Assembly (NCBI RefSeq): GCF_003576645.1 | Contig: NC_044930.1 | Location: 8,500,108-8,564,107 of the forward strand | DNA: 64,000 nt | From: Ipomoea triloba | Lineage: Eukaryota; Streptophyta; Magnoliopsida; Solanales; Convolvulaceae | Direction: 5' to 3' | Shown here: in pieces, positions 22,099 through 32,273 of the stretch | Layout: each line of letters begins with the position of its first letter | Numbering within the stretch: the stretch's first letter is position 1 | Notes under the pieces: generated by a model | What the model was told of the DNA's origin: nothing | Seen by the model: only the letters and a program-made list of their open reading frames with translations | Database searches by the model: none | Position numbers and translations under genes: made by a program

Positions 22099-23342
22099 CT
22101 AGTTTTATACGCGTATTGCGCGGATGGGTTAATGCCCAATGTTTATATTTAAATAAATATTTGAAAGTATATTAATGCAAGATTATATGGGAGAAGTTTA
22201 TACTTGGGTAATTGAATGTCGAATTTTTTTATATAAATATCTAACTCAAAGTATATGAATCCAAGATAATATAGAAAATTCATTATAATTATTACTAAAA
22301 TAAATGTTTGCAACCTTGTAAAATCGATAGTCTAAATATTTGGTCTAAAAATGATAGTCTAAATAAATACTACTTTTAATTTGAATTTTTCTAAGTGTTC
22401 TTAATTCTCTTTTGAGTAACATTGTTATTGTCTTCATCTTTAATATTTGTTCTCTTCCTTTTTGTTGGTAGTGTGATATTTGCAATTCGGTTATTGTTGG
22501 TATCATAGATGACAACGTCATGCAATGAGATTATGATATAGGAGTTATGAACTTTCCTTTAGGTGTTCTGCTTGGGGTTCATTTGGTTCAAAGATATTAA
22601 AAGGTAGTTTTTCACTTCAATTTGTTGGGTAATGGGTTATTTGAGTACTTTCATTGTCAACAAATCCCCCAAGTAGTTAATATGATTGGTTTCAAACTAT
22701 TCTTTTTTTATTTTTTTCATGGTATTAAAGAAATACATATGTATCATTTTTTGGTGTAACTACTAATTTATTTAATTCAATAAGAGTAAAATAGAGTGAT
22801 TTCGTTTCAATTTGTTGGGTTATTTGAGTAATCTCTTTGTCAACCAATCCCCAAGTAGTTAAAGAATCTTTGCATGAGAGAAAATAAAGACACTATAACT
22901 AATGAAATTATTTCTCTTATTTAATTTAATTTTTTGATAATGAATAATTTATTCATATAAAGGTATTATAAACACATAATTCTAAATTAAAAAAATACAT
23001 ATGTATCATTTTTTGTTGTAGCTACTAATTTATTTAATTTAATAAGAGTAAAATAGAGTGAGAAACTTAATTATGCCAAATTTGATTGAGATGCGGTTCG
23101 AACCTAAGACCTTTCTTATAGAAATTAATGGGTAAGTTAAAAGTTAACGGAATATTAACGGAGAAGAGAATATTTAACAGAAAACTTAACGGATAATCAT
23201 AAAAGTAAGGTTAAATTAGGTAATCTCTATTAATAATATTAATCTGAATTATCTTAATCATCTATTTGATTAAATAATTTGACCGCCATTTTTTCTACCC
23301 ATTTTAGGCCTAACTCTTTTTGGCTCTTATTAGTATAGTAGA
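22099..23342 (-). mobile_element. Non-autonomous Helitron, 1,244 bp, inserted in the LINE
   Basis: On the minus strand it starts with TCTACTATACTAATAAGAG (at 23342) and ends in a CGCG-containing hairpin followed by ATAAAACTAG (CTAG at 22099-22102). It is inserted precisely between A and T. These are the canonical Helitron 5' TC and 3' CTAG ends. Removing it joins the LINE frame across the site (SAYN then INISRETNMQ). It contains no Rep/Hel. It has an internal duplication of about 70 bp (ACATATGTATCATTTTTTG..., near 22735 and 22995). Confidence 0.9.
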
Positions 23343-23690
23343 TTATAAGCCGAGTTAAGTGAAAACATACCAGAAGCTTCATACTTCCATGTTGGTTCAT
23401 CGATATGTTGTCCTCCTTGACCCTTGCCGGGAGGTTAGGTAATTCTTCCCAATCCAATTCACCCGTATCCTTCCAGTACTCACTAACCAACTTGTTTTTT
23501 ACCGCATCATGCTCATCTCCAGTAAGATAGCAGCTAAGTGGAGTGTCTTGTATCCATGCATCACTCCAAAACCGGGTATTGTCTCCGTTCCCCACATTGA
23601 AACGGACGCCGTTTCGAAGGGTAGGCAGTGCCGAAACAATACCTCTCCATGCGTTGGAGCTTGATTTTTTAGGTTCAAAGATATTCATCT
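23338..23690 (-). pseudogene. LINE ORF2 fragment upstream of the Helitron
   Basis: Reads AWRGIVSALPTLRNGVRFNVGNG then TRFWSDAWIQDTPLS, the typical plant LINE segment between RT and zf-RVT. It connects to the 21687-22085 part once the Helitron is removed. Confidence 0.8.
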
Positions 23691-23768
23691 CTTTTTTCCC
23701 ATTTGCATATTTAGCTAATTAAAATCTTAATAAAAGAAATAAGCTAATTAATAATGTCTTCTATCATT

Positions 23769-24057
23769 AAAATCTTAACAAAAGATCGAAATAAGCTAAT
23801 TAATAAAGAAAAATGGTTAATTTGATTATTTGATTGATTTATTTTTACTTAATGAATTTAGGCTTTAATATACATGTATTTTGAGTTCATTTGATATATA
23901 CATAATAGATTTTTTAGAAATAATAGGAGGGGCCAAAAATGTAAAATTTTCATATTATAATAATATATACATATATACCTACTAAACCAAGGGGTGGCTC
24001 CGCCCCTGTGTACACATAACCTGTAGGCCCATGTATACATAGGAATCACTTCTTTTC

Positions 24058-24092
<35 letters not shown>

Positions 24093-24205
24093 CTTTATTT
24101 TTTTGAGTTGCTATAGAGTGTCGTAAGTCGTAACTATGAAACATGGTCCATGTAGCAACGTGAATCATAAAGAAAAACGACATCATGTCATATTATTAAT
24201 TACAC
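23769..24205. repeat. Spacer with (ATT)n microsatellite
   Basis: TTATTATTATT repeats run at about 24058-24091. The rest is AT-rich without a recognised gene. Confidence 0.6.
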
Positions 24206-24247
24206 TTTTGGTAATATAAGATCAATTAAAAAGAATATCAATATTTT

Positions 24248-24800
24248 GGCAAAAATTTGTGTGAGACCGTCTCACGAATCCTTGTTCATTAAAGATGTTG
24301 GATTGTAGACAACATCCATGATGTTACTTATAGGAATCATAATACTTATTACAGAAAATTTAATATTAATTTGAAATAAATAAATTGTTACTTATAATAA
24401 ATAATATTGTAATATTTATATTTGAAATTGTGATACTATTTAAAGTAACAAGATTATTTTTTTTGGGTAAATTGACCGAGTTTTTCTCCGTCCGTTTAAC
24501 GGTCCGGGTCCACCCGCGTTCGCTTCGAGAGGCATAGGAGCTGGCCCAGGGAGAATCGTCACTTGTGGGAATCGAACTCAGGTTCTCCCGAAATTCTTCT
24601 CCTGGGAGTAACAAGATTATTGTTACTAATAATAAAATATTATAATACTTATAACTAAAATTGTGATACTTATAAAGTGTAATTCTAATGCAAATATTGT
24701 AATACTTATATCTGAAATGTAAAATGTTACTTATGAAAGAAATTGTATGTAATACTTATTGTAGAAATTTTAATACCAATTTGAATTAAAAAATACAACT
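24248..24800. mobile_element. Diverged GTGTGAGACCGTCTCAC-family MITE, copy 3
   Basis: The left end GGCAAAAATTTGTGTGAGACCGTCTCAC and following GAATCCTTGTTC match one terminus of the elements at 10177 and 26481. The interior has the same TAATACTTATA words. It sits in unit A of the secreted-peptide cluster and was itself hit by a SINE (24459-24606). The second terminus is lost, so the right limit is approximate. Confidence 0.55.
24459..24606 (-). mobile_element. SINE-like retroposon with 15-bp TSD
   Basis: Perfect flanking repeats AGTAACAAGATTATT lie at 24444-24458 and 24607-24621. On the minus strand it starts CCCAGGAGAAGAATTTCGGG, carries a B box (GAGTTCGATTCCC) and ends in an A run (T run at 24459). 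A truncated relative lies at 34777-34870. Confidence 0.85.
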
Positions 24801-24867
24801 GAACCATTAAAAACAATGTTCGGGATGTATACAAAATATTAATACATATGTTACGTTGGAAGTGTGA

Positions 24868-24936
24868 ATGATAAAATCATAAATAAGTACAGAAACAAAA
24901 GCTAAAACAAGACGAGTAGGCTGATAATGTCTCATT
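24868..24936 (-). pseudogene. Remnant of a third secreted-peptide gene (unit A)
   Basis: Read on the minus strand from ATG at 24936 it begins MRHYQPTRLVLAFVSVLI, nearly the signal peptide of the gene at 27391-27963. It then runs directly into sequence that matches that gene's 3' flank (GTTGGAAG.GTGAA and GGGATG.ATACAAAAT). The body of the gene is deleted. Its upstream region (about 25115-25190) still matches the upstream region of the intact copy. Confidence 0.8.
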
Positions 24937-24954
24937 ATATTGTGTCTTTAATTC

Positions 24955-25096
24955 TTCTCTGTTTCTTAAGCATGAAGTTAAGGGTTCGATTCCCATCCCA
25001 TGATCAGTCCACCTACCATTTAATGTTCTGATCGTTGGAACGGAAGATTAGTCTTCCCGCTCGGGGGAAACCTTGGGAAACACCCAAAAAAGAATG
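24955..25096 (+). mobile_element. SINE-like insert with B box
   Basis: AGGGTTCGATTCCCA (24988-25002) is a clear B box. The 3' part ends GGGAAACACCCAAAAAA (25077-25093). It interrupts the former upstream region of unit A, since sequence on both sides aligns to unit B. The fragment at 29360-29425 is related to its 3' half, inverted. Confidence 0.65.
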
Positions 25097-25380
25097 AGAT
25101 CAGATGATGAGTTTGATATTTTTGATGGAAGAATAGAAAAGGTTGATTGTGAATTGTACTTTGAACTTGAATGGGTCAGGCCTACTCGGTAAGCTAGGAA
25201 CAAACTATATACTGTAAAATGAAGTCAATACGTATATTTCTCAACAAGTCTATATTTGAAAAAGTATTTTTCTTTTTATATTTGGTTAAATATAAGAACG
25301 GAGGAATTCTATTTTTGTTTATATAATCACTTTGAAAAGTATACTTTGTTTTTACATTTTATAGGTTCGGAAGAAATTTA

Positions 25381-25411
<31 letters not shown>

Positions 25412-25744
25412 AAGAAGTCCTAACCCTTGTTATTTTCCTATCATATTATAACCGTTATCATAACACTCCTCATATTAATATTAAGATCAAGAGAGTTAAG
25501 TGCACTAATCAATTCATTAAAAAGTCTCAAACCAAATGTATAATTCACTCCCAAAAATTCCAAAAAGTATTTCTCTATTTTTATATTGTTATTAGACATA
25601 TTAACACACTGAAAAATTATGTTCGATCGTATCTCTTGATTTTATTTTAGGACTGTATCTATTGATATTTTGTTCTACCCATAAAGCATGTATGCGTTAT
25701 AAGATCTATTGTATAAACATACTTCTTAGTGCCATCCTGTATAT
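25097..25744. other. Upstream flank of unit A and spacer
   Basis: 25115-25370 aligns with the upstream flank of unit B (28150-28570). An A-rich run (AAAAAG repeats) lies at 25379-25415. No gene was seen. Confidence 0.5.
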
Positions 25745-26290
25745 AAGATCAATGAAAACTAATATCAAATAGACCATCGAACTATATTTGAAATAACAAT
25801 TAGATCCCTAAATTATAAATATTTAAAATTAAACACATTAACTCGTTATTTTTGCGCATTTAAACATAAATAACTTGTTAACCTCGGTATAAACCTGTAA
25901 ATTTCAACGTGGCATCTCAGTGTCATAACCTAAATAAAAATGACAAGCCACATATACAAATTAAAATTTTTAAAAATTAAAATGCATTTATAATAATATT
26001 TTAATAAGATTTATAAAAACTCTTCTGTCACCATCATAGTTGCCACCGGTCATTGCACGCTAGTGAATAATGACACACATTTGCAAGTCATTTCAAATAG
26101 AAGAAGGCGATCGGCTATTCGCCTTCTTATTATGCTTGAAGAAGGCGGCCATTGCCATAGTTGTTTGTGGTTATTTTGTCGAAAAATCTTCTATCTCTTT
26201 ATCAAAAAATTTCCATCTCTATAGCCATCAGACGTACAGGAAGATTTGAAAGTAATATCTTGACAAAGTTTTAGTTCATTTTAAAAAGGA
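25745..26290. repeat. Single arm of a MULE-like element and spacer
   Basis: 25770-25930 (AGACCATCGAACTATA..., AATTAGATCCCTAAATTATA) is worded like the arms of the local MULE-like elements, but no inverted partner is visible. 26100-26150 repeats GAAGGCG words in both orientations. No gene. Confidence 0.35.
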
Positions 26291-26293
26291 CAT

Positions 26294-26404
26294 TTGTTTT
26301 TTTAATACTACTTTCTCAACTTACTGAAGCGCCTCCACTAAGGCTCCAACCCACCCTCTTCCATATGAGAATGCAATTGAGTGCGACTAGACCATAAGGT
26401 CTTA
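26294..26404 (-). mobile_element. tRNA-derived SINE
   Basis: On the minus strand: A box TGGTCTAGTCG, a mutated B box (GGTTGGAGCC) and tail CTTCAGTAAGTTGAGAAAGTAGTATTAAAAAA, shared with the SINE at 6410. Flanks TTAAAAAGGACAT (26281-26293) and TTAAAAAAGACAT (26405-26417) are a near-perfect target duplication. Confidence 0.75.
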
Positions 26405-26480
26405 TTAAAAAAGACATAAGTTAAATAAGTCATATATTTATATAAAGGATTTGATTGTACGATTTCATTAAATTCAAGAA

Positions 26481-26937
26481 GGCAAAAACTTGTGTGAGAC
26501 CGTCTCACCATGAGACGGGTTGGGCCGGTCCGGGTCAAAATGCAAATGTAACACTTATATGCACAAATGTCATACTTATATGCTCAAATGTAATACTAAT
26601 TAGGAATAAAATTTTTGTTACTTATAAGGGTAAATGTAATACTTTTAAGGGAAAATACAATATTTTTTACATTTCGATTTAAAAGTATTATATTTGTCCT
26701 CAAAAGTATTATATTTGCCCTTATAAGTAAGGGACACTTGTCAACATTACTTATTATGAAAAATATATTACTTTTTCTCTTATAAGTAACAATAATTGTA
26801 TTCTTGATTAGTGTTATATTTGAGCATATAAGTATGACATTTGCACATATAAGTATGACATTTCCATGGTGCTTTGACCCGACCCGACCCGTCTCACGAA
26901 CAAGGATCCGTGAGACGGTATCACACAAGCGTGACCC
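26481..26937. mobile_element. MULE-like MITE, GTGTGAGACCGTCTCAC family, copy 2
   Basis: A perfect 9-bp target duplication ATTCAAGAA (26472-26480 and 26938-26946) fixes the ends: GGCAAAAACTTGTGTGAGAC at the left and GTGTGATACC...GGGTCACGCTTG, inverted, at the right. It is 457 bp, one base longer than copy 1 at 10177. It has no coding capacity. Confidence 0.88.
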
Positions 26938-27390
26938 ATTCAAGAATTTAATTTAAACTTTATATATAAGATCGATTAAAAAGAATATCAAACTTAAAAA
27001 CAATATTGGGGATGCATACAAAATAATAAATATTTAAAGTTTTAATTAATTAAGTTGGAAGCGTGAAACATAAAATCTAATCAAATAACAAACCGAAAGA
27101 GTTAAAAATAAATAATATAATACAAACATTACTCCAAAAAGTAATTTCATTAATATTATTCAGTTGACTATGTTGGTCATATACAGTTGCCCATGCAGTC
27201 ACAGACTACGTACATGTTGTTAAGACTTAAGAAGCTGATTAATTAATTGATTTTCAACCAATCAAAAAAAAGGTGGAAATAAGAAAAACAAAAAAGAAAA
27301 AAAGAAGAAGAATGAAGAAATGAATGAATGAGACATTACTACGTTAGTATATATTGGAACGTCAAATGTGAGATTATTCTTCCGCTGACA

Positions 27391-27963
27391 TTAACTTGCA
27401 GCCTTGTGAGACACTTCCGGAAGCTGGTGGCTATGGTGTTTTGAAGAAGGAGATGATGGCCGAAAAGTTGTCATTTTTCCGGCCGCGAAGTTCTGTTCAC
27501 TCACCGTGCTTGCCCCGTTGTGGCCGGGGTTAGTTGAGGGAGGGGTTACCGGCCGCCATTGCAGAGAAGGAAGCAAAAGATGAGTTGATGACTCCTCTCT
27601 CGGAGGCAACGTTAACCCTTCAGCTGCAAAGTTCTTTGCTCCGGCAAGAACCGAGTTGGTGCCAGGGTTGGACTTGGGAGGGGTCACCGGTCTCCACAGA
27701 GATGGTAACAAAACATGTTTCTCCGTCGCCGCCGCTGCAAAGTTCTTTGCTCCGGCAAGAGCCGCGTTGGTGCCGGGGTTGGACTTCGGAGGGGTCACCG
27801 GTCTCCATTGAAGAGATGGTAGAAAAAGATGATTCTTTCTCACCCACTTTTCTTCATTGTTGTCAGCAGGAACTGATCTGCATGCTTCATAAGGTTTGAT
27901 GCATAGTAGAATAATAAGTACAGAAACAAAACCTAAAACAAGACTAGGCTGATAATGTCTCAT
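27391..27963 (-). CDS. Secreted multi-repeat peptide precursor, copy B
   Basis: A single exon of 190 residues, ATG at 27961-27963. Residues 1-27 are a clear signal peptide (hydrophobic LVLGFVSVLIILLC core, then PYEA before CRS). The mature part carries three copies of L-P-S-L-(Q)-W-R-P-V-T-P-P-x-x-N-P-G-x-N at about residues 48-66, 86-103 and 131-149. Each is followed by a variable Ala-rich AGAKNFAA or SEQNFAAG spacer. There are no Cys after C28 and the tail is Ser/His/Lys-rich. Repeated Pro-rich blocks behind a signal peptide fit a precursor of small secreted, possibly hydroxyproline-modified, signalling peptides. The RPVTPP..NPG.N core is loosely like CEP-type peptides, but I cannot assign a named family. 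The paralogue lies at 31701-32273. Confidence 0.82.
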   Translation of the reverse strand: MRHYQPSLVLGFVSVLIILLCIKPYEACRSVPADNNEEKWVRKNHLFLPSLQWRPVTPPKSNPGTNAALAGAKNFAAAATEKHVLLPSLWRPVTPPKSNPGTNSVLAGAKNFAAEGLTLPPREESSTHLLLPSLQWRPVTPPSTNPGHNGASTVSEQNFAAGKMTTFRPSSPSSKHHSHQLPEVSHKAAS

Positions 27964-28117
27964 TGGATGTGTTTATTTCGTAATTATTGTGTGTTGGTTA
28001 AGGAACAACAATAACAGATAGATCAGAGGTAGCTACTAGCTAGGTGATATGAATTGAAGTCTGAATTGATGAAAGAATTTGATGATGGGAATGAAAATGC
28101 AAATTAAAGAGGTAGGC

Positions 28118-28127
28118 ATATTTATAA
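28118..28127 (-). promoter_or_regulatory. Probable TATA box of peptide gene copy B
   Basis: The minus strand reads AAGCTTATAAATATGCC about 155 bp upstream of the ATG. The same AAGCTTATAAATA word lies upstream of copy C (32411-32419), so it is conserved between paralogues. Confidence 0.6.
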
Positions 28128-28250
28128 GCTTGAAAGTCTGTTATGTAAGGGGGTGAGATGATGACTTTGATGGAAGAGTAGAAAAGGTTGACCGTGAATT
28201 GTACTTTGAACTTGAATGGGTCAGGCCGGTCAGCTACTCGTTTTTTTTTT

Positions 28251-28392
28251 AGATAAGAGAAGAGGGAGGTGATCCCAGAGAAGAAGAAACTAAAGGAAAA
28301 CTATCTCCGAGCAGCAGAGATCTTCCGGAGAGTGCCAGCCCCTATCATATCGTCTTGTAAAAATTTTCGCAGGTCATTTGGGACCTCGTCAA
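28251..28392 (-). mobile_element. 3' end of a LINE, severely 5' truncated
   Basis: A T run at about 28240-28250 is the poly-A tail. The minus strand reads LDEVPNDLRKFLQDDMIGAG then a stop, typical of the extreme C-terminus of plant LINE ORF2. Unit C lacks it at the same position (after CAGCTACTCG), which shows it is an insertion. No clear target duplication was found. Confidence 0.65.
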
Positions 28393-28513
28393 GCTGGTAA
28401 AGAAGATTAAATGAAGTCCATATATATATTTTCCAACAAGTCTATATTTAGAAAAAAGTATTTTTCTTGTTCTATTTGGTTAAAAATAAAAAGTCAGGAA
28501 TTCTTTTTGTTCT

Positions 28514-28535
28514 TTTTTTTTTTTTTTTGAGAAAC
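28514..28535 (-). mobile_element. Tiny poly-T insertion with perfect 17-bp TSD
   Basis: T15 plus GAGAAAC (22 bp) lies between two perfect copies of GGAATTCTTTTTGTTCT (28497-28513 and 28536-28552). Unit A has only one corresponding GGAATTCTATTTTTGTTT, which supports a later insertion. It fits target-primed reverse transcription that copied almost only the poly-A tail. Confidence 0.75.
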
Positions 28536-28606
28536 GGAATTCTTTTTGTTCTATTTCTATCACTCTGAAAAATAATTTCTTTTAAGAAATTGAACATGAC
28601 TAGTAT

Positions 28607-28835
28607 CAGGGCCGGTTTTTTTATTTGCGGGGCCCTGTGCTAATAACTAAGTGAGGCCCTATCAAAGTATAAATAAACTGCGAATTGAAGAAAAAATTGC
28701 AAAGAGAAAAATGCAAAAAAAAACCTAATTTTGAACCAATATATTCACAACTACATATACTAACTATTAGGCCAGGGCTGGACTAGGGGCCCGCAAAATT
28801 TTGGCACGTCTTACACGCCCTAAAATCCGGCCCTG
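28607..28835. mobile_element. hAT-type MITE, 229 bp
   Basis: Termini CAGGGCCGG and CCGGCCCTG are inverted, with a perfect 8-bp target duplication ACTAGTAT (28599-28606 and 28836-28843), the hAT signature. Unit C (about 32690-32710) lacks the insert, so it arrived after the unit duplication. Confidence 0.9.
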
Positions 28836-28924
28836 ACTAGTATTTGGATGCAACAGCAACATCGGTAAACTTGCTCAAAGGCTAATTTTTGGGTAGATGA
28901 TAGCTATCTTGATGCATATTTTAT

Positions 28925-30285
28925 TGTGGATTATTCCTAATATTTGTATAAGAACTTTAAATCATCCCTCATAATTCATTGTAATTTTAGATTAGTTTCA
29001 CAATCCAATTGACTAGAAGGAAGCAATCTCAAAAAGAAGTATCCAAAAAGAAAGGACTTCGAAAGGAGGTAATCAGAAGGAGTCAGATCGGAAAAGGACT
29101 TCTAGTGTGATCTTCATGGTAGATAAAAGGGCATTCAATGCTATCTTCTAAGTTCATAGGAGCTTTATTTATGATCTTTTATGGAAGATCATCCTAGGAA
29201 GGAGTTCATTCGAGGAACAACAAAAAGAGTCGTTGGACAGATGCAACTTATCTAACACCTAAGAGTCTACACTTGAGACAAAAATGATGATAAGCAAGAA
29301 CAACTCTTTTTTACCTTTGGAACACTTATACATAGATAGGGGAACAGTCATTACCCTTTTTTTTGTTGTCCAAAGGTATCCCTCGAGCCGATAGTTAGAA
29401 GACTAATCCTCCGTCCCAACGAACGGTCATTACCCTTTGAATAACCTACTCTAAAAGTTAAAGATATAGCAGCAGATTTTAGGAGATTGTGGCAGCTTTT
29501 GGACGGCTGCCACTTGCTGAGTGACAACGGACATATTCAAATTTCATGTTGGCTCTCACTCATCCTCATCCATAAAAAGAAGATCCCAATCTTAGAGAAA
29601 AGAAGTTGGAAATGTTGTGGTGGTGAAAGAAAGTTTGAAGTGATAAAAAAACATTAAGTGTTGAAGCGCTCAAGCTACGTTCAGACCTCTAAGCTCAAAA
29701 GAAATCAATTTGATTTGTAAAGTCCAACACTTAACAAACAACAACAATATTCACCGGAAGAAATTGTGAGATCAGTCTAGGAAGGCGACGTGGTGTATAA
29801 GCCTTGGCGGGGGTGTATAAGCCTTGGCTAGCTCTGATCAGGTAGTGACAAATAGGGCGACTTGATCACTAACCCCTATCTTTAGGATTGTCAACAGGAA
29901 GAAGTTGGGGCTTCTATCACTTTGTATTTGTGTATAAAAATACTTAGTGGGATAGAACTTCCTCGGAGTTAAAGGAAAAGAGTAGAGTAGGAAAGTTTTC
30001 TGAACCACTATAAAAATTTACTCAATCTTTACTTTTCATTGCTTATTATCAATTGTGAAATAACCACGTACTTACGCATTCAAACACGTTCAAACTACAA
30101 ACTTAGCTACATTGTTTTAGGCAAGCTAAAAGACTTTCACAACAACGAAACTTAATTTCCGAGCTTCGATCCTATCTCACTTTGAGCATTGAAAAAAGTT
30201 TTAAAAAAGGTGTTAGAAAGTCTATTCAACCCCCCTCCCCCTCCCTCTCACTTTCTAGATTTTCTGGTTGTCTGGGACCAATAAG
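28925..30285. mobile_element. Probable LTR/leader of a decayed copia element
   Basis: Lies between unit B and a primer-binding-site-like word TGATATCCGAGC (30286-30297, compare TGGTATCAGAGC complementary to initiator tRNA-Met). The stretch before it (TTCAACCCCCCTCC...GGGACCAATAAG) is typical of the LTR/PBS junction of plant copia elements. The LTR start is not resolved. GTGTATAAGCCTTGGC is tandemly repeated at about 29792-29830, and a SINE fragment lies inside (29360-29425). Confidence 0.5.
29360..29425 (-). mobile_element. Truncated SINE with 13-bp TSD
   Basis: GTCATTACCCTTT flanks it at 29347-29359 and 29426-29438. The sequence (GGTATCCC..CGAGC..., GAAGACTAATC.TCCG) is the complement of the 3' half of the SINE at 24955-25096. 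Confidence 0.75.
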
Positions 30286-30436
30286 TGATATCCGAGCGGT
30301 TGTTCTAAACGATCAATAGTTTTTTTGTCAAACTTGAGTAGATATAAAAAAAAATTCTGATTTTCAAAAATCTGTGTTGTAGCTAAACATTCTAAAAATG
30401 CACAAAAGTATAGATCTTATTCTCAATTATTCATAG

Positions 30437-31463
30437 GAAAACTTTGAAGATTGGAATACGAGACTCCAAATACATCTTTCGCCCATACACTCCTGGAAGT
30501 GGGAAGTTATAGAGAATGGGCAAATAAAGATCAAGGAAATCAACATTGCACCACCAAGACCAATTAACGGTAGATCAATAAAGGAGGATGAAAGCGATCA
30601 AAGTGAGGAAGAGATGACACCTCCACCTCTAAGCCCAATCAGGGTTCCAAAACCCTACTATAGGTGGACAAAAGACGACCCCATTCTCGCCAAGTTAGAT
30701 AATGATGCGAAGAATGAGATTATGAATACACTCGATAAGGTCACATTAGGGAAACTCAAAGGCCACACAGCAATGGCAAAGCAACTGTGGGAAAAACTCA
30801 TCCAGCTCTCTATTGGCAATAAACAAATCATGGAGAATAAGCTCAATATTGTTGGTCAAAAGTTTGATTCATTTGAGATGCTACTAGGTGAATCCATTGA
30901 CCAAATGGGAGATCAAATGAAACTCGTTTTACTAATATTTTGGGTGAACTTTTTATTTTGTAGAAACATTATACACAATGGGTGATCATCTCCAAGATAC
31001 TAAGAGAGTAAGAGCTCTACCTAAAGAATGGTTGTCCAAGGTAACAACCAGGAGTTTTTCACCATAAATATAGAATCCTTGTTCTGGATGTCAAGGGCCA
31101 TGCGTACAACATGGTGAGGTTAGACAAAAATAATGCCACAAATGAAAGGCCTGAATCCAACCTAGAGTTGGATGAATCCACTAGTTCATCGAAAGAACCA
31201 AGTTCTTTTGATGAGTCCGAATGCAACATTAGTAAGACTGTGGAGATCAATTCAAGATGTCTCATGGCCAACAAAAATGATGAAGAAGATGTAACTTCCA
31301 CATCCTATTCAAAATCTTTAAATAACGCACCAAAAAATCACTATAACACATTTCTCAAAATGTCGAGCAAATGTTTTGAAATCCTTATGAAGCACAATCT
31401 TTTGAAATCTAATAATCAGCTACTAAAGAGTGATAATTCTAGGTTGACTGATGAGCTAAAATA
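30437..31463 (+). pseudogene. Copia-type gag remnant
   Basis: 30437-30985 reads ENFEDWNTRLQIHLSPIHSW, then DPILAKLDNDAKNEIMNTLD, then a KLKGHTAMAKQLWEKL block, like the UBN2-type gag of plant copia elements. A TAG stop at 30434-30436 precedes it. After a frameshift, 31111-31463 continues with CLMANKNDEEDVTS...LLKSNNQLLKSDN, the usual coiled segment around the gag-pol joint. No zinc knuckle, protease or RT is left. The remnant ends where peptide unit C begins. Confidence 0.75.
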
Positions 31464-31700
31464 ACAAACTGAAAGAATTAAACATATATAATATGACACA
31501 TCACTTCAAAAAATAATTCCATTAATATTATTGAGTCGACTATGTTGGTCTTACACAGTTGCCCATGCAGTCACAGACTACGTACATGTTGTTAAGACTA
31601 ACAAAGCTAAAAAAAATATAAAATAAAAAAAAAATGAATGAATGAGGCGTTAGTATTGGACTATTGGAAAGTCAAATGTGAGATTATTCTCCCCATAATA

Positions 31701-32273
31701 TTAACTTGCAGCCTTGTGAGACACCTCCGGAAGCTGGTGGCTATGGTGTTTTGAAGAAGAAGAAGGAGATGATGGCCGAAAAGTCATCATTTTTCCAGCC
31801 GCAAAGTTCTGCTCACTCACCGCGCTTGCCCCGTTGTGGCCGGGGTTAGTTGAGGGAGGGGTTACCGGCCGCCATTGCAGAGAAGGAAGCAAAAGATGAG
31901 TTGATGACTCCTCTCTGGGAGGGGTCAACGTTAACCCTGCACCTGCAAAGTTCTTTGCTCCGGCAAGAGCCGCGTTGGTGCCGGGGTTGGACTTCGGAGG
32001 GGTCACCGGTCTCCACAGAGATGGTAACAAAACATGTTTCTCAGTCGCCGCCGCTGCAAAGTTCTTGTCACCGAGATCAGCCGCATTGGACTTTGGAGGG
32101 GTTACCGGTTTCCATTGAAGAGATGGTAGAAAAAGATGATTCTTTCTCACCCACTTTCCTTCATTGTTGTCAGCGGGAACTGATCTACATGCTTCATAGG
32201 GTTTGATGCATAGTAGAACAATAAGTACAAAAACAAAAACTAAAACAAGACTAGGCTGATGATAATGTCTCAT
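31701..32273 (-). CDS. Secreted multi-repeat peptide precursor, copy C
   Basis: A single exon paralogous to the gene at 27391-27963 and in the same orientation. An in-frame ATG at 32285 would add MQHP. I prefer the ATG at 32271-32273 because it aligns with the start of copy B (MRHY.QPSLVL), giving 190 residues (194 from the upstream ATG). It has a signal peptide of about 28 residues, then the same three-block layout. The first block is degenerate (LPSLQWKPVTPPKSNAADLG, without NPG.N), while blocks two and three are intact and the third is identical to copy B over LLLPSLQWRPVTPPSTNPGH. The open frame and preserved blocks suggest selection on the protein, with relaxed constraint on block one. 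Confidence 0.82.
   Translation of the reverse strand: MRHYHQPSLVLVFVFVLIVLLCIKPYEACRSVPADNNEGKWVRKNHLFLPSLQWKPVTPPKSNAADLGDKNFAAAATEKHVLLPSLWRPVTPPKSNPGTNAALAGAKNFAGAGLTLTPPREESSTHLLLPSLQWRPVTPPSTNPGHNGASAVSEQNFAAGKMMTFRPSSPSSSSKHHSHQLPEVSHKAAS

Larger units (their letters stand above)
20991..23752 (-). mobile_element. LINE, 5' truncated, later split by a Helitron
   Basis: A poly-A tail (T run from 20991) and flanking perfect 16-bp repeats AATGTCTTCTATCATT (20975-20990 and 23753-23768) bound the element. It reads leftward. Without the Helitron at 22099-23342 it is about 1.5 kb, covering only the region after the RT core. The last 60 bp before the right repeat duplicate nearby host sequence, so the exact 5' junction (about 23690-23752) is uncertain. 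Confidence 0.82.

Noticed and set aside
27534..27899. Plus-strand 121-residue frame opposite the peptide gene (and its twin at 31850-32206)
   Set aside because: It is the antisense of the repeat-containing precursor. The minus strand has the signal peptide, TATA region and conserved blocks.
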